Source: Gracilaria vermiculophylla
Taxonomy: Eukaryota > Rhodophyta > Florideophyceae > Gracilariales > Gracilariaceae
Length of the DNA: 64,000 nucleotides
NCBI GenBank assembly: GCA_019155205.2
Contig: JAHNZQ020000016.1
Coordinates: forward strand, 651,527 to 715,526
Reading direction: 5' to 3'
Of this stretch, positions 44,708 through 57,075 are shown in pieces. The translations under genes and the position numbers were made by a program. How positions within the stretch are numbered: position 1 is the stretch's first letter; every line of letters begins with the position of its first letter. The notes under the pieces were generated by a model, which saw nothing but the letters and a program-made list of their open reading frames with translations, had not been told where the DNA came from and made no database searches.

Positions 44708-45289
44708 GTGGCGGGCCTCGAGCCATTTTTACTAGAAAGGAGACGGTGTACATATCTTTTTACATATCTGAACCGCGAAACACTAAGAGTCATAGGCTAC
44801 TCGGACTCCTCTTTCGCAAATAATAGGGATATGTCTTCGCAGCTTGGTCACATTGTCTTCCTTGGAGACGATACGGATAATGTCGTACCGATACATTTCA
44901 AGTCTTACAAGGCTAAGCGAGTGACAAGATCCGCGATGGCGGGCGAAGTGATTGCTTTCAGCGACCTCTTCGATGTCGCAACCACGCTCGCAGCCGAGAT
45001 GAGCCTTATCATGAATCGAGAAATACCGGTACAGCTCTTTACGGACAGCAAATCGCTATTTGATGTCATATCAAAAGGATCCAGAACTTCCGAAAAGCGA
45101 CTCATGCTGGACATCGCCGCAGCTAGGCAGGGATTCAAGAGCAAGGTTATATCGGACATCGGCTTCGTGCGAAGCTCACATAATGTGGCGGACGGGCTGA
45201 CGAAGACAATGCATCAAGCTGCTCTGAAGAACATCCTGAAGACTGGCACTCTTCAGATACAGCCGGAGCAATGGGTCATTAGAAACTAA
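44708..45289 (+). pseudogene. Ty1/copia RNase H fragment
   Basis: An open stretch of 193 codons encodes the C-terminal RNase H domain of a copia polyprotein. Acidic residues of the family are present in GYSDSSFANN, SAMAGEVIAFSD, FTDSKSLFD and HNVADGLTK. Nothing upstream continues into a reverse transcriptase, and no LTR or polypurine tract follows the stop, so it is a truncated fragment. It differs in sequence from the copia element at 59-64 kb and probably belongs to another family. Confidence 0.85.
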
Positions 45290-45291
45290 GG

Positions 45292-46318
45292 ATGAACGGG
45301 ATCTTTATTTTTATAAGGGTCATCTCACGGACTTCCGCGATGTATATCTTCTCTTTTGTCTCACAGACGCAGGAACGCAAAGCCGACAAACTAAGTCGCA
45401 GCGGTTTCTTCTCTTCGCTATCAAGAATTTCTTGGCGATCCCCATCGACTAATACGCAGCGGTCAACGTCATTTCCGGCGTGTATGCGGACAATGAAAAG
45501 ACCTTCGCATTGCATTGACAGCCATTCGAACTTGTTTTCGCAAAACTGCTTATCCGAAATCTTCCTGAAGTTGAAACCCTTTTGCAAGCTGTGCAAGAAC
45601 CGCTGAGTACTTCCTATCGAACGAAATGGATCGGAACTCTCCTCGAATGCATTCATAATGTTCGCACCCACTTCGTAACCGCAGTGACGCGCAGCCGCAT
45701 TCGCAATTGAATATCCCAGACAATTCCCTTCTTGACTGCATTCGACGATGGGAGTGAAAGGTTCGATGAGGTACTTCTTCGCTTCTTCGCTGACGCCGCG
45801 CGCACCTGGACCTTGCCTCGTGATGGAGAACCCAGGGTGATCAAGTCACCACGCCCGAATTTTGTGGCGTATAATGATGTTGGCACGACGCCAGTTCGCT
45901 TTCATTATGCGCGGCTTTGGAGGCGGAGGACACGACATCTCTTTGGCATTAGCAGTTTCCACGGTGACGCGGAAAGAAACGTTTTTCCACGCGCGTGATT
46001 GTAAGGAAGAGATGTCGATCGCAAACATATCGTCGATGCCATTTTGCGCGCTACAAGTGGCGTAAATACGGCCAGCTGCAAGCACGTCCGCGCGCGTTAC
46101 GGTGCAATCGCCGGCCATCACTTTCTCAATNNNNNNNNNNNNNNNNNNNNNNNNNNNNNNNNNNNNNNNNNNNNNNNNNNNNNNNNNNNNNNNNNNNNNN
46201 NNNNNNNNNNNNNNNNNNNNNNNNNNNNNNCAGCTGCAAGCACGCCCGCGCGCGTTACGGTGCAATCGCCGGCCATCACTTTCTCAATGGTGTACTCCGC
46301 GCTGTTGTTGGTCGTCAT
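45292..46318 (-). pseudogene. Broken gene with cysteine-protease-like block, spanning an assembly gap
   Basis: On the minus strand, coding-like sequence runs from 46318 to 45292. After an N-terminal part interrupted by the N gap, one frame reads GNCLGYSIANAAARHCGYEV near 45700, followed by GLFIVRIHAGND and CVLVDGDRQEILDS. This layout (Cys near an Asn/Ala helix, later a strand-turn-strand with an aspartate) resembles small papain-fold proteases carried by some transposons, but the expected histidine is not obvious. A stop and at least one frame change are present upstream. I cannot name a family, and transposon origin is inferred from the neighbours. Confidence 0.35.
46131..46230. other. Assembly gap (100 N)
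   Basis: Exactly 100 N bases. The 58 bases on its left (46073-46130) and the 58 on its right (46231-46288) are the same sequence with one difference, so the gap probably joins two overlapping contig ends. Confidence 0.97.
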
Positions 46319-49300
46319 CGCTTACGACGCTTGTGCAATCGCTCGTGTTTCGCGCTACTACACAACGGGACGAACCTTCACCCGGAGGTCTAGGAGGTGC
46401 CTGGTAGTAACGGGAGACAGAGAGACGCACGCCGTGGCTGGACAGGCGCCGTTGCGGATCGTGTGACTGGAGGGAGTGTAGGTTGTAGGGGTGCTTACGT
46501 AGGGGAGAGCGCTGTAATCTCGTTTTGAATTGAGATGCGCGTGGCTTAATTTAATATATTTATTTTTAAGTCACACAGTGCGCTGTGCCAATCTGTGGCA
46601 CAGCGCGCTCGCAACGCCGCATATGAGTGTAGTGCACTTTACGCATTGCGCGAAAGGACGAGGGGCAAGAGGAATAGAATCAGTAAACAAGTCGCTCGAC
46701 AAATTTACTGACCAAACGCTAAGAGACGCGTTTGTCCTCTCTACGTTGCGCTCGAACCAACTACGTTGATCGTACAACGTGCCAAGCGCAACGCACAGCA
46801 ACTGCGTTCAACCGACACTCTCATGAGATCTGTCCGGGTTGCCGGCCTTCACCTCCGTGTTGTAGGACGACACGTGGCGTTATTGTCCCAATTTAGGGTT
46901 CTCCTCCGAGCGATATACTATACGGCACCCGTGTGCTGCATTCGCTGGATTGCCGGGAGCGCCGTGGCAGTACGGTCAAGGTCACACATGTGGGAGGGCC
47001 GCCAATTAATGCATATTGTATCTAAATATTTTGCTTAATTTCGCGTAGCTTCTATCCGTCCATATATGCCGGCACGTTCGTGGCACTCTACGGCAAGTAA
47101 AACTCCCAAGAAGGATATTCGGCTCTAACGTAATCCACTTTTCGCGCGTCTCCAGACCCTCACGGGCTCTCCCGCCATTTTCTCAGACTATTTATCCGGC
47201 CTCTGTCTCTGAGAAACTTGTGACCGTGGTACGGGCTATACTTTTTTTTTCTGTGTTTTGCTTGTGTTTCGACCGTTGTACGGCTTCTTAGATTCCGTTC
47301 CACTCCGTAGGTTTGGCTCATACTTTTGGGGATATTGGTGCTCGACTCACGAGTCTGTGCTTCATTGCGCGGCTTGCTCGCTGTATTTTATTGTTCTTCA
47401 TCGCCATCACGGCTCGCTCCACACGCCCGTACCGAGGATTCGCGCTTCCAGCATTGCGGGCCGGTTCACCTTACATCCCCATCTGCAAGGCAGGAAGGGA
47501 CGCCTGGATTTGCACCCGGCTATTATCGACCCTACTGGAAGGCTCTACCACCGTGCTGCCATTGACGAGGTCATGGTATGAACACCTAGGGTGTCTTGTC
47601 CGCTCGCGCAGCTTGGCTCCACAGCTACTTTTTTCTTACCTTAATGGTACATTTTCCACCTTGTGGATCTTGCGACCGGCGCTCCCCCTTTAGTTCCCAT
47701 CTCTTTCTCCACAGAGGCACCACCCACTCAGACATGCCCTTAGTGGGGATTTTTCTCATACCTTTCCCACCAAGTCCTGCCAGGGCAACCTTGGTCTTCC
47801 ACCCGACATTGTCGTGTTGTTCCCTCGAGAGGGCTCTACCGCCAGACTACCTCTGCAGAGAAAGATTCGGACGTCTTCGTGTGCATTTATCAGTTGCGGG
47901 CTATTGCACTACAGAGTAGTTACTGCCTTGGGTGGGAGACTCAGAGCTGCCGCCCTTGATGATGTTCACTGAGAATGGCGGCCGTAACACCGGTATTTCT
48001 TACTTTTATACTCTACAGTCGAGTAAAATAGCGTAAAGTCAAATAAATAATTAAACAACAGGCTTTGCCATCTTGTCTCTTCACCTTTTATATACGGTGG
48101 ACCGTATCCACGCTCCAGCTATGTCCGTGCTATCTACGTGTATTGTGACCATTTCCCGGCAGTATCCGTGCACTCAGTCATACACGTGTGCAAACCAGAA
48201 TCCAGGACAACCCTAATGAGGAACAAAAAGCCTCCTAGAGAGCGTGTGATCCACTTCGCCAGCATTAAACGTCACATTTGGTCATAGATGAGTGCAAACC
48301 TTTAACCCAGAAAAACCTCAAATAATGGTGAATCTAATATAGAGAAGCCATGCATTTCAATGTCACTAAACTATCAGATAGACAACTTTTGGACGCTTCC
48401 GTGATATCCGCCGTTTCGGTTGAATGCACGAAATATGAAACGAAAACACTTTTACACGTAGATTCTCTTCTAGTTATGTTTTTCTCGGATTTTGGGTTTA
48501 TTCTTATTCATGCCTAAATGCAACGGCCGCTGCTGGCAAAGATCCGCGCTACTCGTGTGTCTCACAGCAAAGCAGCCGGTTATTGTATTAAGTGCACTGT
48601 AAACGGTTCCTAGTAAAACTTATTGGCAGAGCCGATATTTTATTTATTTATTCTAGTATATACTATAATGCTTAAAAGCACCAACGATGCCGCTGCCGCC
48701 GTCAGTAAAACACAATCAAGGTTCCAAACATGAGCTTTTCGCCTGCGGCAGTATCCTTTCCTCTTCGAGACTAATCACGAGGCCTATGGTGGCTCATCAG
48801 CCATGCCCCCTGACAGCGCCCATACTTGGCGATATCATTTACCCGCAATACTGCGCGCGTCGCTGTATAAAGTTCACGTTACTAACTGTTCTGACGACCG
48901 TTCACTTGGATTTAATTCTTCCACTACTTTGATACACCAACTACTCGATGATCACGCAATCCTTCCGGCCCACGCTTCCCTTTCATCTCCTTTGTCCTGG
49001 AAGGATAGAAAACTTTCATTTGTCGAGCAAGACCCGGGACGAGGTGTATCCAAAGGCGTTCGAGGCCTTGCTCTCCTGGGGAGCTATGATATGGGAAGGA
49101 GACATTCATGCACTGCCGAAGTAAATTTAACTCTGAAGGGTGCGGGGTAATTTTCTTAAGAAGTTTCAGGTGAATTGAGTTGGATAGGGATAGGTCCAAG
49201 TAGGGGAGACCCTGAAGAGTGGGATAAGAAGATCAAGTAGAAGTCTTGGATGAATGCGCTTGTAACTCGATCAAGAAGAGTAACGAAAGCGTAACAGCAT

Positions 49301-52300
49301 ATAGGAGTTAAAATAAGATTGGGCGGAGTACAGTAACAATAAGTTCAAAATACTATAGATTATGAGATCCAAAGTATTGGAGACGTAATACTCCTTAGTG
49401 ACTCATAACGGGTAAGACGTCTGGGATACGTTACGTATATCTATGAAAAGATTGAGGACCCGCAATGAGACAAAAAGTCGAAGACAAACTCGATTGCCCC
49501 ATAAAAAAAAGGCGTACAGCTTGCTTAATGTCGCCTGGTATCCGAACTGCACTGCAGAACGATAGGGCACTGCTCTATAGTACAAACACTACAGTATGTA
49601 CTTTTGACAAACTATTTAAGGGACGCACCACCATGGGGGCTCAAAAAGGTGGCAGGCGCGAGGAGAGCATCGCATGCCGGCGCGTCACCAAAAAATTACG
49701 ACAAAGTATCCAGATCTCACCTTTTAAATCTTATTATATAATTACTTGACAACATGCTCCTGTGCTATTTTCTCTTTGCGTCATTCCATAAAAATTTTTA
49801 CTGCGAGCGATTTCCATCACACATTCTTCTCTGTGAGTATCGGGACCTTCGAAAGCCCTGCGCGAAAAGCCGAGACAGAACAAAATATATCTTCTGAAGA
49901 AGACCTGCGACATTCTGGTTTCCTTTATAAATGCGCGTGCACCAAGCCATCCTGCACCTTCGGACCTAGAATCGCAATGACCAACTTCACCAAGAAATAT
50001 CTCGATTTCGGGCGTTGTAAGCCCACCAACTACGTTCAGCGGTGCGTTAAACGACCAGCAGGAACCACGAAGCTAGTACCCTATGCCGTTTCTATACCCA
50101 ATTACAGAATTTTCTTCCTTGCAACTCTCTCGAGGTCAGCCTCGCGACTGTCTTCGGTACTCTCCGACATCGCGAGAGATGCTGTTCAGAATAATTCGCA
50201 AGCTGTGACGAATACGACGGCAGCTGCTACGTAGATCTTTGTTTTGACACTTTGCCTACCTATTCCTCGCAAAGATGTTTACTTATTCGCAAGAACGCCT
50301 TTGTCCCATACCCATGTTGCTGGATGCGAATGCCTCATAGAATTCTAAATTTATGAAAGAGAACGTCAAATTGGTCATGGCAGAAATCTTGTTGACTACT
50401 TTAATTAGAGCATGCAAATTGCTGTAGAGCCACACATCCTGGCTGGAAAAACATGCATATTTGTATGTGAGGACTTCTATCCTATTGCCTTGACCATTGT
50501 CAAGTTAGTTCAAACACGTACTGCCAGAGCACATTATCTAGCGGAGCTGTATCAGAGCGAATACAACTTCGACCTTTCGATGTACCACTCTTATAGATAT
50601 ATCTCTCACGGGGGGAGGATAGCAGTCTGCAAGCCACCAACCCACATCCTATACAGTCCGCTTTAACGGGACACTATTCTGTGGTAAAGACTGATTCTGC
50701 GAGCAGAGTTCCGCTATCTACGCCGTCCGATCCAGCGTGAGATATTGTTTTACCGTCTCCGGTTTGAACGAAAATCTCAGTCCTACTTCGGGGTTTCCAT
50801 TCCATATAAGAACATCCATATCTATTTTTTTAATCCTGGAGCTCTTCATCGTCACTTGGTTGCAGACCCTTCGTTATGGTGTTAGTTTCAGGTACCAAGA
50901 GTATGCTTCGTGAAACTTCAATTGTGCTTGATGTACATCATGTCACGGCTGAACAGATCTCTTAACTAGTGGTGTGAATTCTGTTCATGGTGGATTGGGC
51001 CCCTCGGGCTGCAGCGTTTCTTCTTTTAGATTCATACTATAAGAATCGTATATCTTACCTTTCTGCGTAGGTGTGCCATGTTATCCGGTCTCTGAATTTA
51101 CATATCCCGCTCGGGATCGAGGCCAATGAAGAGGAATGCCAGCATCCGGTGTACATCATGGAGCAGCTTCACGTGGCCTCCAACCCGGCTGTAAACATTT
51201 CTAATGAAAAGCTGTCTTATGACAACTGTTTGCGTAGGCACAGATATCCGTGAGCCAGAAAAGCTGTGTATTACGACCCTTAGGAGGCGTCGTTGACATC
51301 AAAGGCTCCTTTAATAGGCTAGTCACAGGTCCCACGATGGGTAGGCAATCGGTAATGGAGGTCAGCGGGGCAAAGGAAAAGTTGAGGGGATGCAAAGGAA
51401 GTTCCCCCGCTCTGGCTTGAATTTACTTTGAGGTGCCTCGAGGCCACCTTTTACAGTAGCAAACGTGCACCACCTCGATCAGAGTGTAATAAACACTGCA
51501 ATTCAGAGACAATCAATACTATCAATCATATGAAAGCATTACATAAATGTTTTACCCACAATGTTACTCACAATTCAATATGGCTCACAAAAACAAAGAA
51601 CAACAAGGCACACGTGATGCACAACAAGGCATAACCGTTACGTACACTCACGAGAGCATGACAGTGCACAAATTCACGGATCTTGGATGTCACCGTGGTC
51701 CGGTTCCATACACAAGCAGCTCTATGTGTCAGGAACAGCAATGCCCTGCGACAGCAAGGACAGTAGCTCATTCTTACTTAGCCAACGGCAACTAGTTGAG
51801 TCTATGTTTTCTGAGGACTGGTAGGCGGCCTATGAAGAAGATCTGATGGAGTTTAACCCACATAAGTAAATCGGCGGAGCGAACGCTCCCATGTCAAGGG
51901 TAGTAGTCTGGAAAAAGAAGGGCGCAGCCGTAGTCCGAAATGATCTCTCGGGTTTACGTCTTGCCTCCAGCGCAGCTTCTTCAACAATGAGTCCATTTAA
52001 CCCTCAAATTGGGGCGTTCCGCAACCAGTTCCAAGCTTTGGGATTTCAGGTTCCCGACGATCTAATAGAGGTCGAAGCCCTGCTGGGCTTCGCTGCTGCG
52101 ACATGAACCACACTATGCGGCAGTTGATGGACTGGAATTCGAGTCCCTGCTAATGACAAATATTTCTTAACCTTGGAAGTTCTGATAAAGAGCTCAACAC
52201 GTCACCATTGGCTTGTGGATTCATACACTCCTGTTTTTTTTCTTCTACATATTTAGGCTTGAATTCTTTTTGTTTTATTGATGGAGCTTTTCATATCTTT

Positions 52301-52415
52301 ACCAGAATTTTTGATCCGATGCAGTAGCTCTTGCAAATCGGAAAGCCAATATAAACGAAGAACAGAGAATACGGTGTGGAACGCAAACCGATGATCACAC
52401 TGGAAGGCAATGCCC
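46319..52415. other. Six-kilobase region without a supported gene
   Basis: I find only short open frames with no recognisable similarity, the longest being 162 codons at 49746-50234 on the plus strand. AT-rich runs occur near 46545-46570 and 48635-48665. The composition and setting suggest decayed repeats, but no terminal repeat or transposon protein was recognised. Confidence 0.4.
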
Positions 52416-52693
52416 TAAGAGCATCCCCACCGGTGTACAAATTTGCGTTTCAATACAAAAAGTACGAGGCTCTCATCGGCCACACCTGGACGGGTGTAAA
52501 ACCTGGCGCTCCTAGACAGCAATAGTTACAATCCATTGGATCGCATTTTAGGAACCGCCCACCGATGTTCCCGACATAGTACATTCCAATGGAATGAAAT
52601 CCTCCCAAAAGTCTCCATCAATCCCGTCTTAATGCACTAAACGGGAAAAGCAGCAGCTACCGATTATCACCTTCTTCTCTTGTTATTCACAGA

Positions 52694-53884
52694 ATGAGCG
52701 CCAAGCTGTCCAAAAGGTCAGCATTAATTGCCGAAATGACGGAAGCTGATATTTATGAGGCCCTTGCGATCGTGATCTGGCAACAAACGGGCGCTTTAGC
52801 TGCCGTGGACTTTAACATTGACGTTCAAAGAAAGCCATGGGGTGGCTCAGCCAAAGAAAAGTCTCGAAATAGGGATCGCCTGTACAGCGAGAGCCACAAG
52901 CGCTTATATATTTCAAATACTTCTGTGGCGATAACAAGAGTGGGCCCGGAGGTCTCAATCACTGCGGTCGAAGAGCGACCGAGATAGAATTTGAAAGGCG
53001 CTTCCGAATGCCTAGAGTTGTCTTTAACCGACTGTTCGAAACAGTTGTGGCAAACTCCGACTATCTTGCCAAGGGCATGCGCGCCGATGCTACTGGTAAG
53101 CTCGGAATCACTCCTCTTTTGAAGATCATAGTGGCTTTTCGTAGTATGGATTACGCAGTACATGCGGACCTCGCAGATGATACGTTCAAAGTTCCCGAAA
53201 CAACGGCATCGTTATGTCTCATAGACTTTTGCAACACTGTCCTAAAGTGTTTTGGTAACATTTCTCTTAGACAGCGGAAAGAGCTTGACCTACGCAGAGT
53301 AGAAAAGAAATTTCGAGGGCTGGATGGCCCGGATGTATTTGCGCGGTTGATTGCTCGGGTTGGGTGTGGAAAAACGCCCCTAGATGTCATCAAGGTTCAC
53401 TAGTCGGAAAAGAGGGAAAACCATGTCTTCGAATAGAGTCCATGTGCAACTTAAGCCTCTGGGTTTGGCAGTATCAAAATGGCTTTCCGAGTGCCTTTAA
53501 CGCTCTGAACATTCTTCACGTAAGTACTCACTTCAATAAGCTACTCTCAGGTACCTTTCCTTCTATGATTCCATCATACAAGATAACCGGAGAGAAATTT
53601 ATGTTTTACTACTACGTCAGTGATGGTATTTATCCTCCATTGAAGGAGTTCATGCAGTCTCTGTGTGATAAAAAAACCGAAGCCAAACGAAACTATTGCA
53701 ATAGTCAAGAGAGCGTACGCAAGAGCGTCGGAAGACCTTTTGGTGTACTATTTAGACGCTTCCGTATACTTTGCACGGCATCAAAATTCTGGTCATCTGG
53801 AAAAATGCATACGATTGTGCAGTGTTATATCATCATACACAACATGGTAGTAGAAAGTCGTCGAGACAACTACGCCTCCGACTG
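52694..53884 (+). pseudogene. Harbinger transposase (DDE_Tnp_4 / plant transposon type), disrupted
   Basis: Coding pieces lie in different frames. 52694-52981 holds an N-terminal part (EADIYEALAIVIWQ). 53008-53403 holds FERRFRMPRVVF, ADATGKLGITPLLKII and a degenerate start of the catalytic core where a GSIDCMHW-like block would be expected. 53575-53884 holds YYYVSDGIYPPLKEFM, then SVRKSVGRPFGVLFRRFRIL and IIIHNMVVESRRDN. The order and spacing match the plant/algal PIF/Harbinger transposase, a nuclear DDE enzyme. Stops, frame changes and loss of the first catalytic block make it inactive. Confidence 0.85.
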
Positions 53885-54163
53885 AGCGGATGGGACGTCG
53901 CACACATTTGCCGGTAGCGAAGACGAGTCAGACCTCGTACTGACACCTCTTGTCCCGCAAGCGAGTGCAATTTATGCCGTGCAGACTCCAAAGGCAAGCG
54001 AGGAAATCAAGTCTTTTTCTGAGCACCAACGTTTACAAAATGCGCTTATCGGACTTCTGTGGTCCGTTAACGGACGAGACTGCACATAATAAATGCACAA
54101 TTCTAGTGTTGAGAAATGCCTAATACAACATGTCTACTACTAGCTGCCTCATAAGACATTGTT

Positions 54164-54783
54164 TTAGCCTTCACTGCTAACGCCGTTGCTCGCGGCGTCC
54201 TCGCTATTAAAAGCCACTGCAGGTGAGGCAAGCACATCGTCGTTGTCGCTATTTAAAGATCTTCCGTGTTTTGAGAGCTTTTCAATCATCTCTGCTTGCG
54301 CAACACGCAAAAATGCATTGCACATTGCAGGGTCAGTTCCCTCCATTTAAAAAAGGGAAAGGCCGGCATGTAAAGCTTCCGCTCTTTGTCGCATTTTGTG
54401 CACTTCCGGACCTTCTTTGAATAGTTTCACTCGCTTTCTTAAGGCTTCTGCAGGCTCGTCACTCTCTAAAACCCCCGACTGATGGCCTTCGCAATTTATA
54501 ACGATCTGTCGGCTCGTTTTAGAGCTTTCACACCAGTTGTGCGTTCATTTCGAAGTACGCTATGCCCTGCTTCACTATTTACTATCACATCGGCATTGCC
54601 TTTGTCTTGAGTCTGAAAGTTCTTCCCGTGGTCGTCGGCCTCGGCAACTACAATGCTGTTTTTGTCTCCATTGCTGCTCTCAGTACTTGGTACGGCACTA
54701 TGATTGGTGCTTGCTGTGGACGCTTGCAGCATTCTGAAGCCTGTTGTAGTTCGTAAGTAGTATAAGGCTTTGATGAAATTCAA
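54164..54783 (-). pseudogene. Probable second (Myb/SANT-type partner) gene of the Harbinger element, disrupted
   Basis: Two minus-strand open pieces (54783-54496 and 54346-54164) are joined by frame-changed coding-like sequence (EPAEALRKRVKLFKE). The segment TTGVKALKRADRSL resembles the RPxGxKxxKR block of the NAM-associated C-terminal domain found in Harbinger partner proteins. The SANT/Myb domain itself was not recognised. The call rests mainly on position inside the element. Confidence 0.35.
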
Positions 54784-55733
54784 CTCTCCTACTGTTTATT
54801 CGACAGAATATACGTCGCCGATGTAGTCATAAACATTTTGCCTTACCTCTGCCCTAGCAGATGCAGATTGAGCATTGTACAGAGCCACCGAGACACGCTC
54901 AACATCCAAAAGATGTTGCACCATGGCTCGCCGGTGAGGCGCATTGACTTAAACTGCATGATTAACCCTTCAAAACATAAACATTCGCGTTTAACCTTGC
55001 GAAATATATGTGAAACTTAATCAGCTTTGCGAGATCTGCAATGCGGTGATAAAACTGCCTTCGTTCCACTCCGCTCACCAGTCTCTCTTACATCCTTCAC
55101 TATAGCGTCTCATTCTTCGCCGATCCTGATGTGGAAGTCTGCTTTTGTTGAGTCGTTCCCCTGTTTTATCTCCAATGCGCGTGTGTACGCTTTACAACAC
55201 CACACGAGTTTCAGCTCCGACCACGCTGTGCCAGACCCCATATTTTTGAAGTCGCTGCTGCCGGGCGGGTAAGAGAATTCAGAGGGATATTAGCACGACG
55301 TGCAAGCGATATACGCCCGGTGCAAGGGTATCAATAGGAAATGGGCCCCTAGAAACGGTTTGTTTCCTGTTTGAGTGGGACTGATTGTCCCGAGCGGGTT
55401 CGCTGGAAACCTGTACGAGTTCGCTAGCCTCTAGGTAGGCACACAACAGAGACGCGTGTCTCGAAGCCCATGCTTTCTGTGCTGAAGGCTGTCGCCAATT
55501 AGTGCCGCTTTTGTGCGCAAATGGGGTCAAGCCCGCACATTTGGGTGTTAGAATTGAATCGGAACACGGCCAGCCAGGATCCAAATCGGCAAGTTTTGGT
55601 CTCCAAACTCGGGTATTCAACCTACTTCTAATCCAAATCTTCAGATTGGACCATGGGTGGGGCCGGTCTTGAGTTTCAAATCCAAACAATTTGGATTGGA
55701 ACGGCTATTTATACACCGGTGGTGATGCTCTAA

Positions 55734-56690
55734 AGGGAAAGGAACCATGAAGGATGTTCGAAACCTCCTTCTCGCATAGTGGCTCAGAAAGAGAGCCTTC
55801 CTCCGGCGGGGCGCTTGAGCCGTGCGTAACTTTGGGTTCAAGCCATCGCAACGGGTTTAGCAAGAAGGCCAATAGGGAAACACAAGGATCTCGCATGTTT
55901 CGGGACAGAGACATTATCCGTGAGTTCAGTGAGATATCACTGTAACATACCGGGCTATTCGGCGCCACCGGGAAATATATTGGGCGGCGTGGGTATCGGG
56001 AAAGCCGCGTTGAATGGGTGTCGGACGTAGTCTGAAACGGGATAAACCGGGAGTCCGGCAGGGTTAACCTTGTACTTGGGAGAACCCGGAAGAATTGAAG
56101 AAAAGTCCAAACATTGGTTCTCGGCGTCACGAGCGCTTGACTTCCGTAGTCCAAGGCGATTTTTCCAAGGTGGAGACAGTTGACCGCGTGGGCGGCACGT
56201 TCAGCCCTGAAATCGCGCTTGGTCGCGGTTTACTCGGCGCGACGGGCAGAATGCCGTTGCGCTAAATAGTGTAGCGCTAAGGCCGAAATGGGCGACATAG
56301 ATAGACAAATAAATAGCGAAAGTACTAAACTAACTGTGCTTGGCAGGTGTTATCTGCCATGCATACTGTAGCCAGCGGGCCGCGTCCGGCTTCCGCGCGC
56401 GTTCCGGAAGGCCACCCAGCGCGCCTGCCACGTCGTGCGACACGAGCCGATTTGCTTACTCAATAATCCACCGCGCAAACGGACGCAAATTCCGCCCATG
56501 GTATTAATCGTCTTCATAAATCAGGTCTTCCCGGGATCCGGGGAATCGCCAAAGTGCCAAGAAAAACCTCCCTGAAAAGCGTTGCCCTTCAAAAACGATT
56601 GATTACCTCACGATTCTTCACATAGAGTTGTCTATGTTAGACTTTCTTCGTTCTATACGACAAAGACTCCAATAAAGAAAATTTCTAACT
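55734..56690. other. Spacer between Harbinger element and gypsy LTR
   Basis: About 950 bases without a recognised gene. A 149-codon minus-strand frame (55705-56154) overlaps the Harbinger end and has no similarity I can name. Confidence 0.4.
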
Positions 56691-57063
56691 TGTAGTCCAT
56701 ATCTGAGAAATCAAAACCCTATTTGTCTTCTCCAAATCTGGGAATTCGCGACAAGCCTCGGGATGAGGGACTCAGAGAGATTGAGATTGATCGAAGGGCC
56801 AGAGGATGATCAATGCCCCTGAGGTTTTTGGGGCGAGAGACAAGACGGACTATTTATACTTCTCTAGCGGTGGGCTGCTGCCGTGCCAGCTGCTGGCAGA
56901 GCCTCGCCAGTGGCGGTGGCCGCCGGAAGTCGTGCGCTGTCCTAGAGGACAGAACGGCGGAGTAGTGATTTACCTATTGTAGTCCGCTTCGTGGGTCGCA
57001 CTTGAGTCGCATATGGTAAATGTTCATTGGTCATATTTTGCGCAATTAGCGCAGCACAATACA
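56691..57063 (-). repeat. 3' LTR of Ty3/gypsy element
   Basis: Read on the minus strand it starts TGTATTGTGC at 57063 and ends GGACTACA at 56691, giving TGTA...TACA ends. It is preceded by a polypurine tract and contains a TATA-like TATAAATAG (minus strand, near 56850). The second LTR is not in the window, so the inner end is better supported than the outer one. Confidence 0.65.
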
Positions 57064-57075
57064 CTCCCCTCTTTC
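57064..57075 (-). other. Polypurine tract of gypsy element
   Basis: On the minus strand GAAAGAGGGGAG lies directly before the LTR start TGTATTG, the expected position for plus-strand DNA priming in an LTR retrotransposon. Confidence 0.7.

Larger units (their letters stand above)
52419..55730 (+). mobile_element. PIF/Harbinger DNA transposon with TIRs and TAA target duplication
   Basis: The ends are inverted repeats: GAGCATCCCCACCGGTGTAC at 52419 and, on the other strand from 55730, GAGCATCACCACCGGTGTAT. They match at 22 of the first 24 bases. Each end is flanked by TAA (52416-52418 and 55731-55733), the three-base TWA target duplication known for this superfamily. Inside lie a broken transposase on the plus strand and remnants of a second gene on the minus strand, the two-gene layout typical of Harbinger elements. 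The right subterminal region has several TTTGGA/TCCAAA repeats. The element is 3312 bases. Confidence 0.88.

Noticed and set aside
49746..50234. 162-codon plus-strand frame with KCACTKPSCTFG
   Set aside because: The cysteine pair suggested a zinc-binding or secreted protein, but there is no signal peptide, no family match and it lies in a repeat-rich region.
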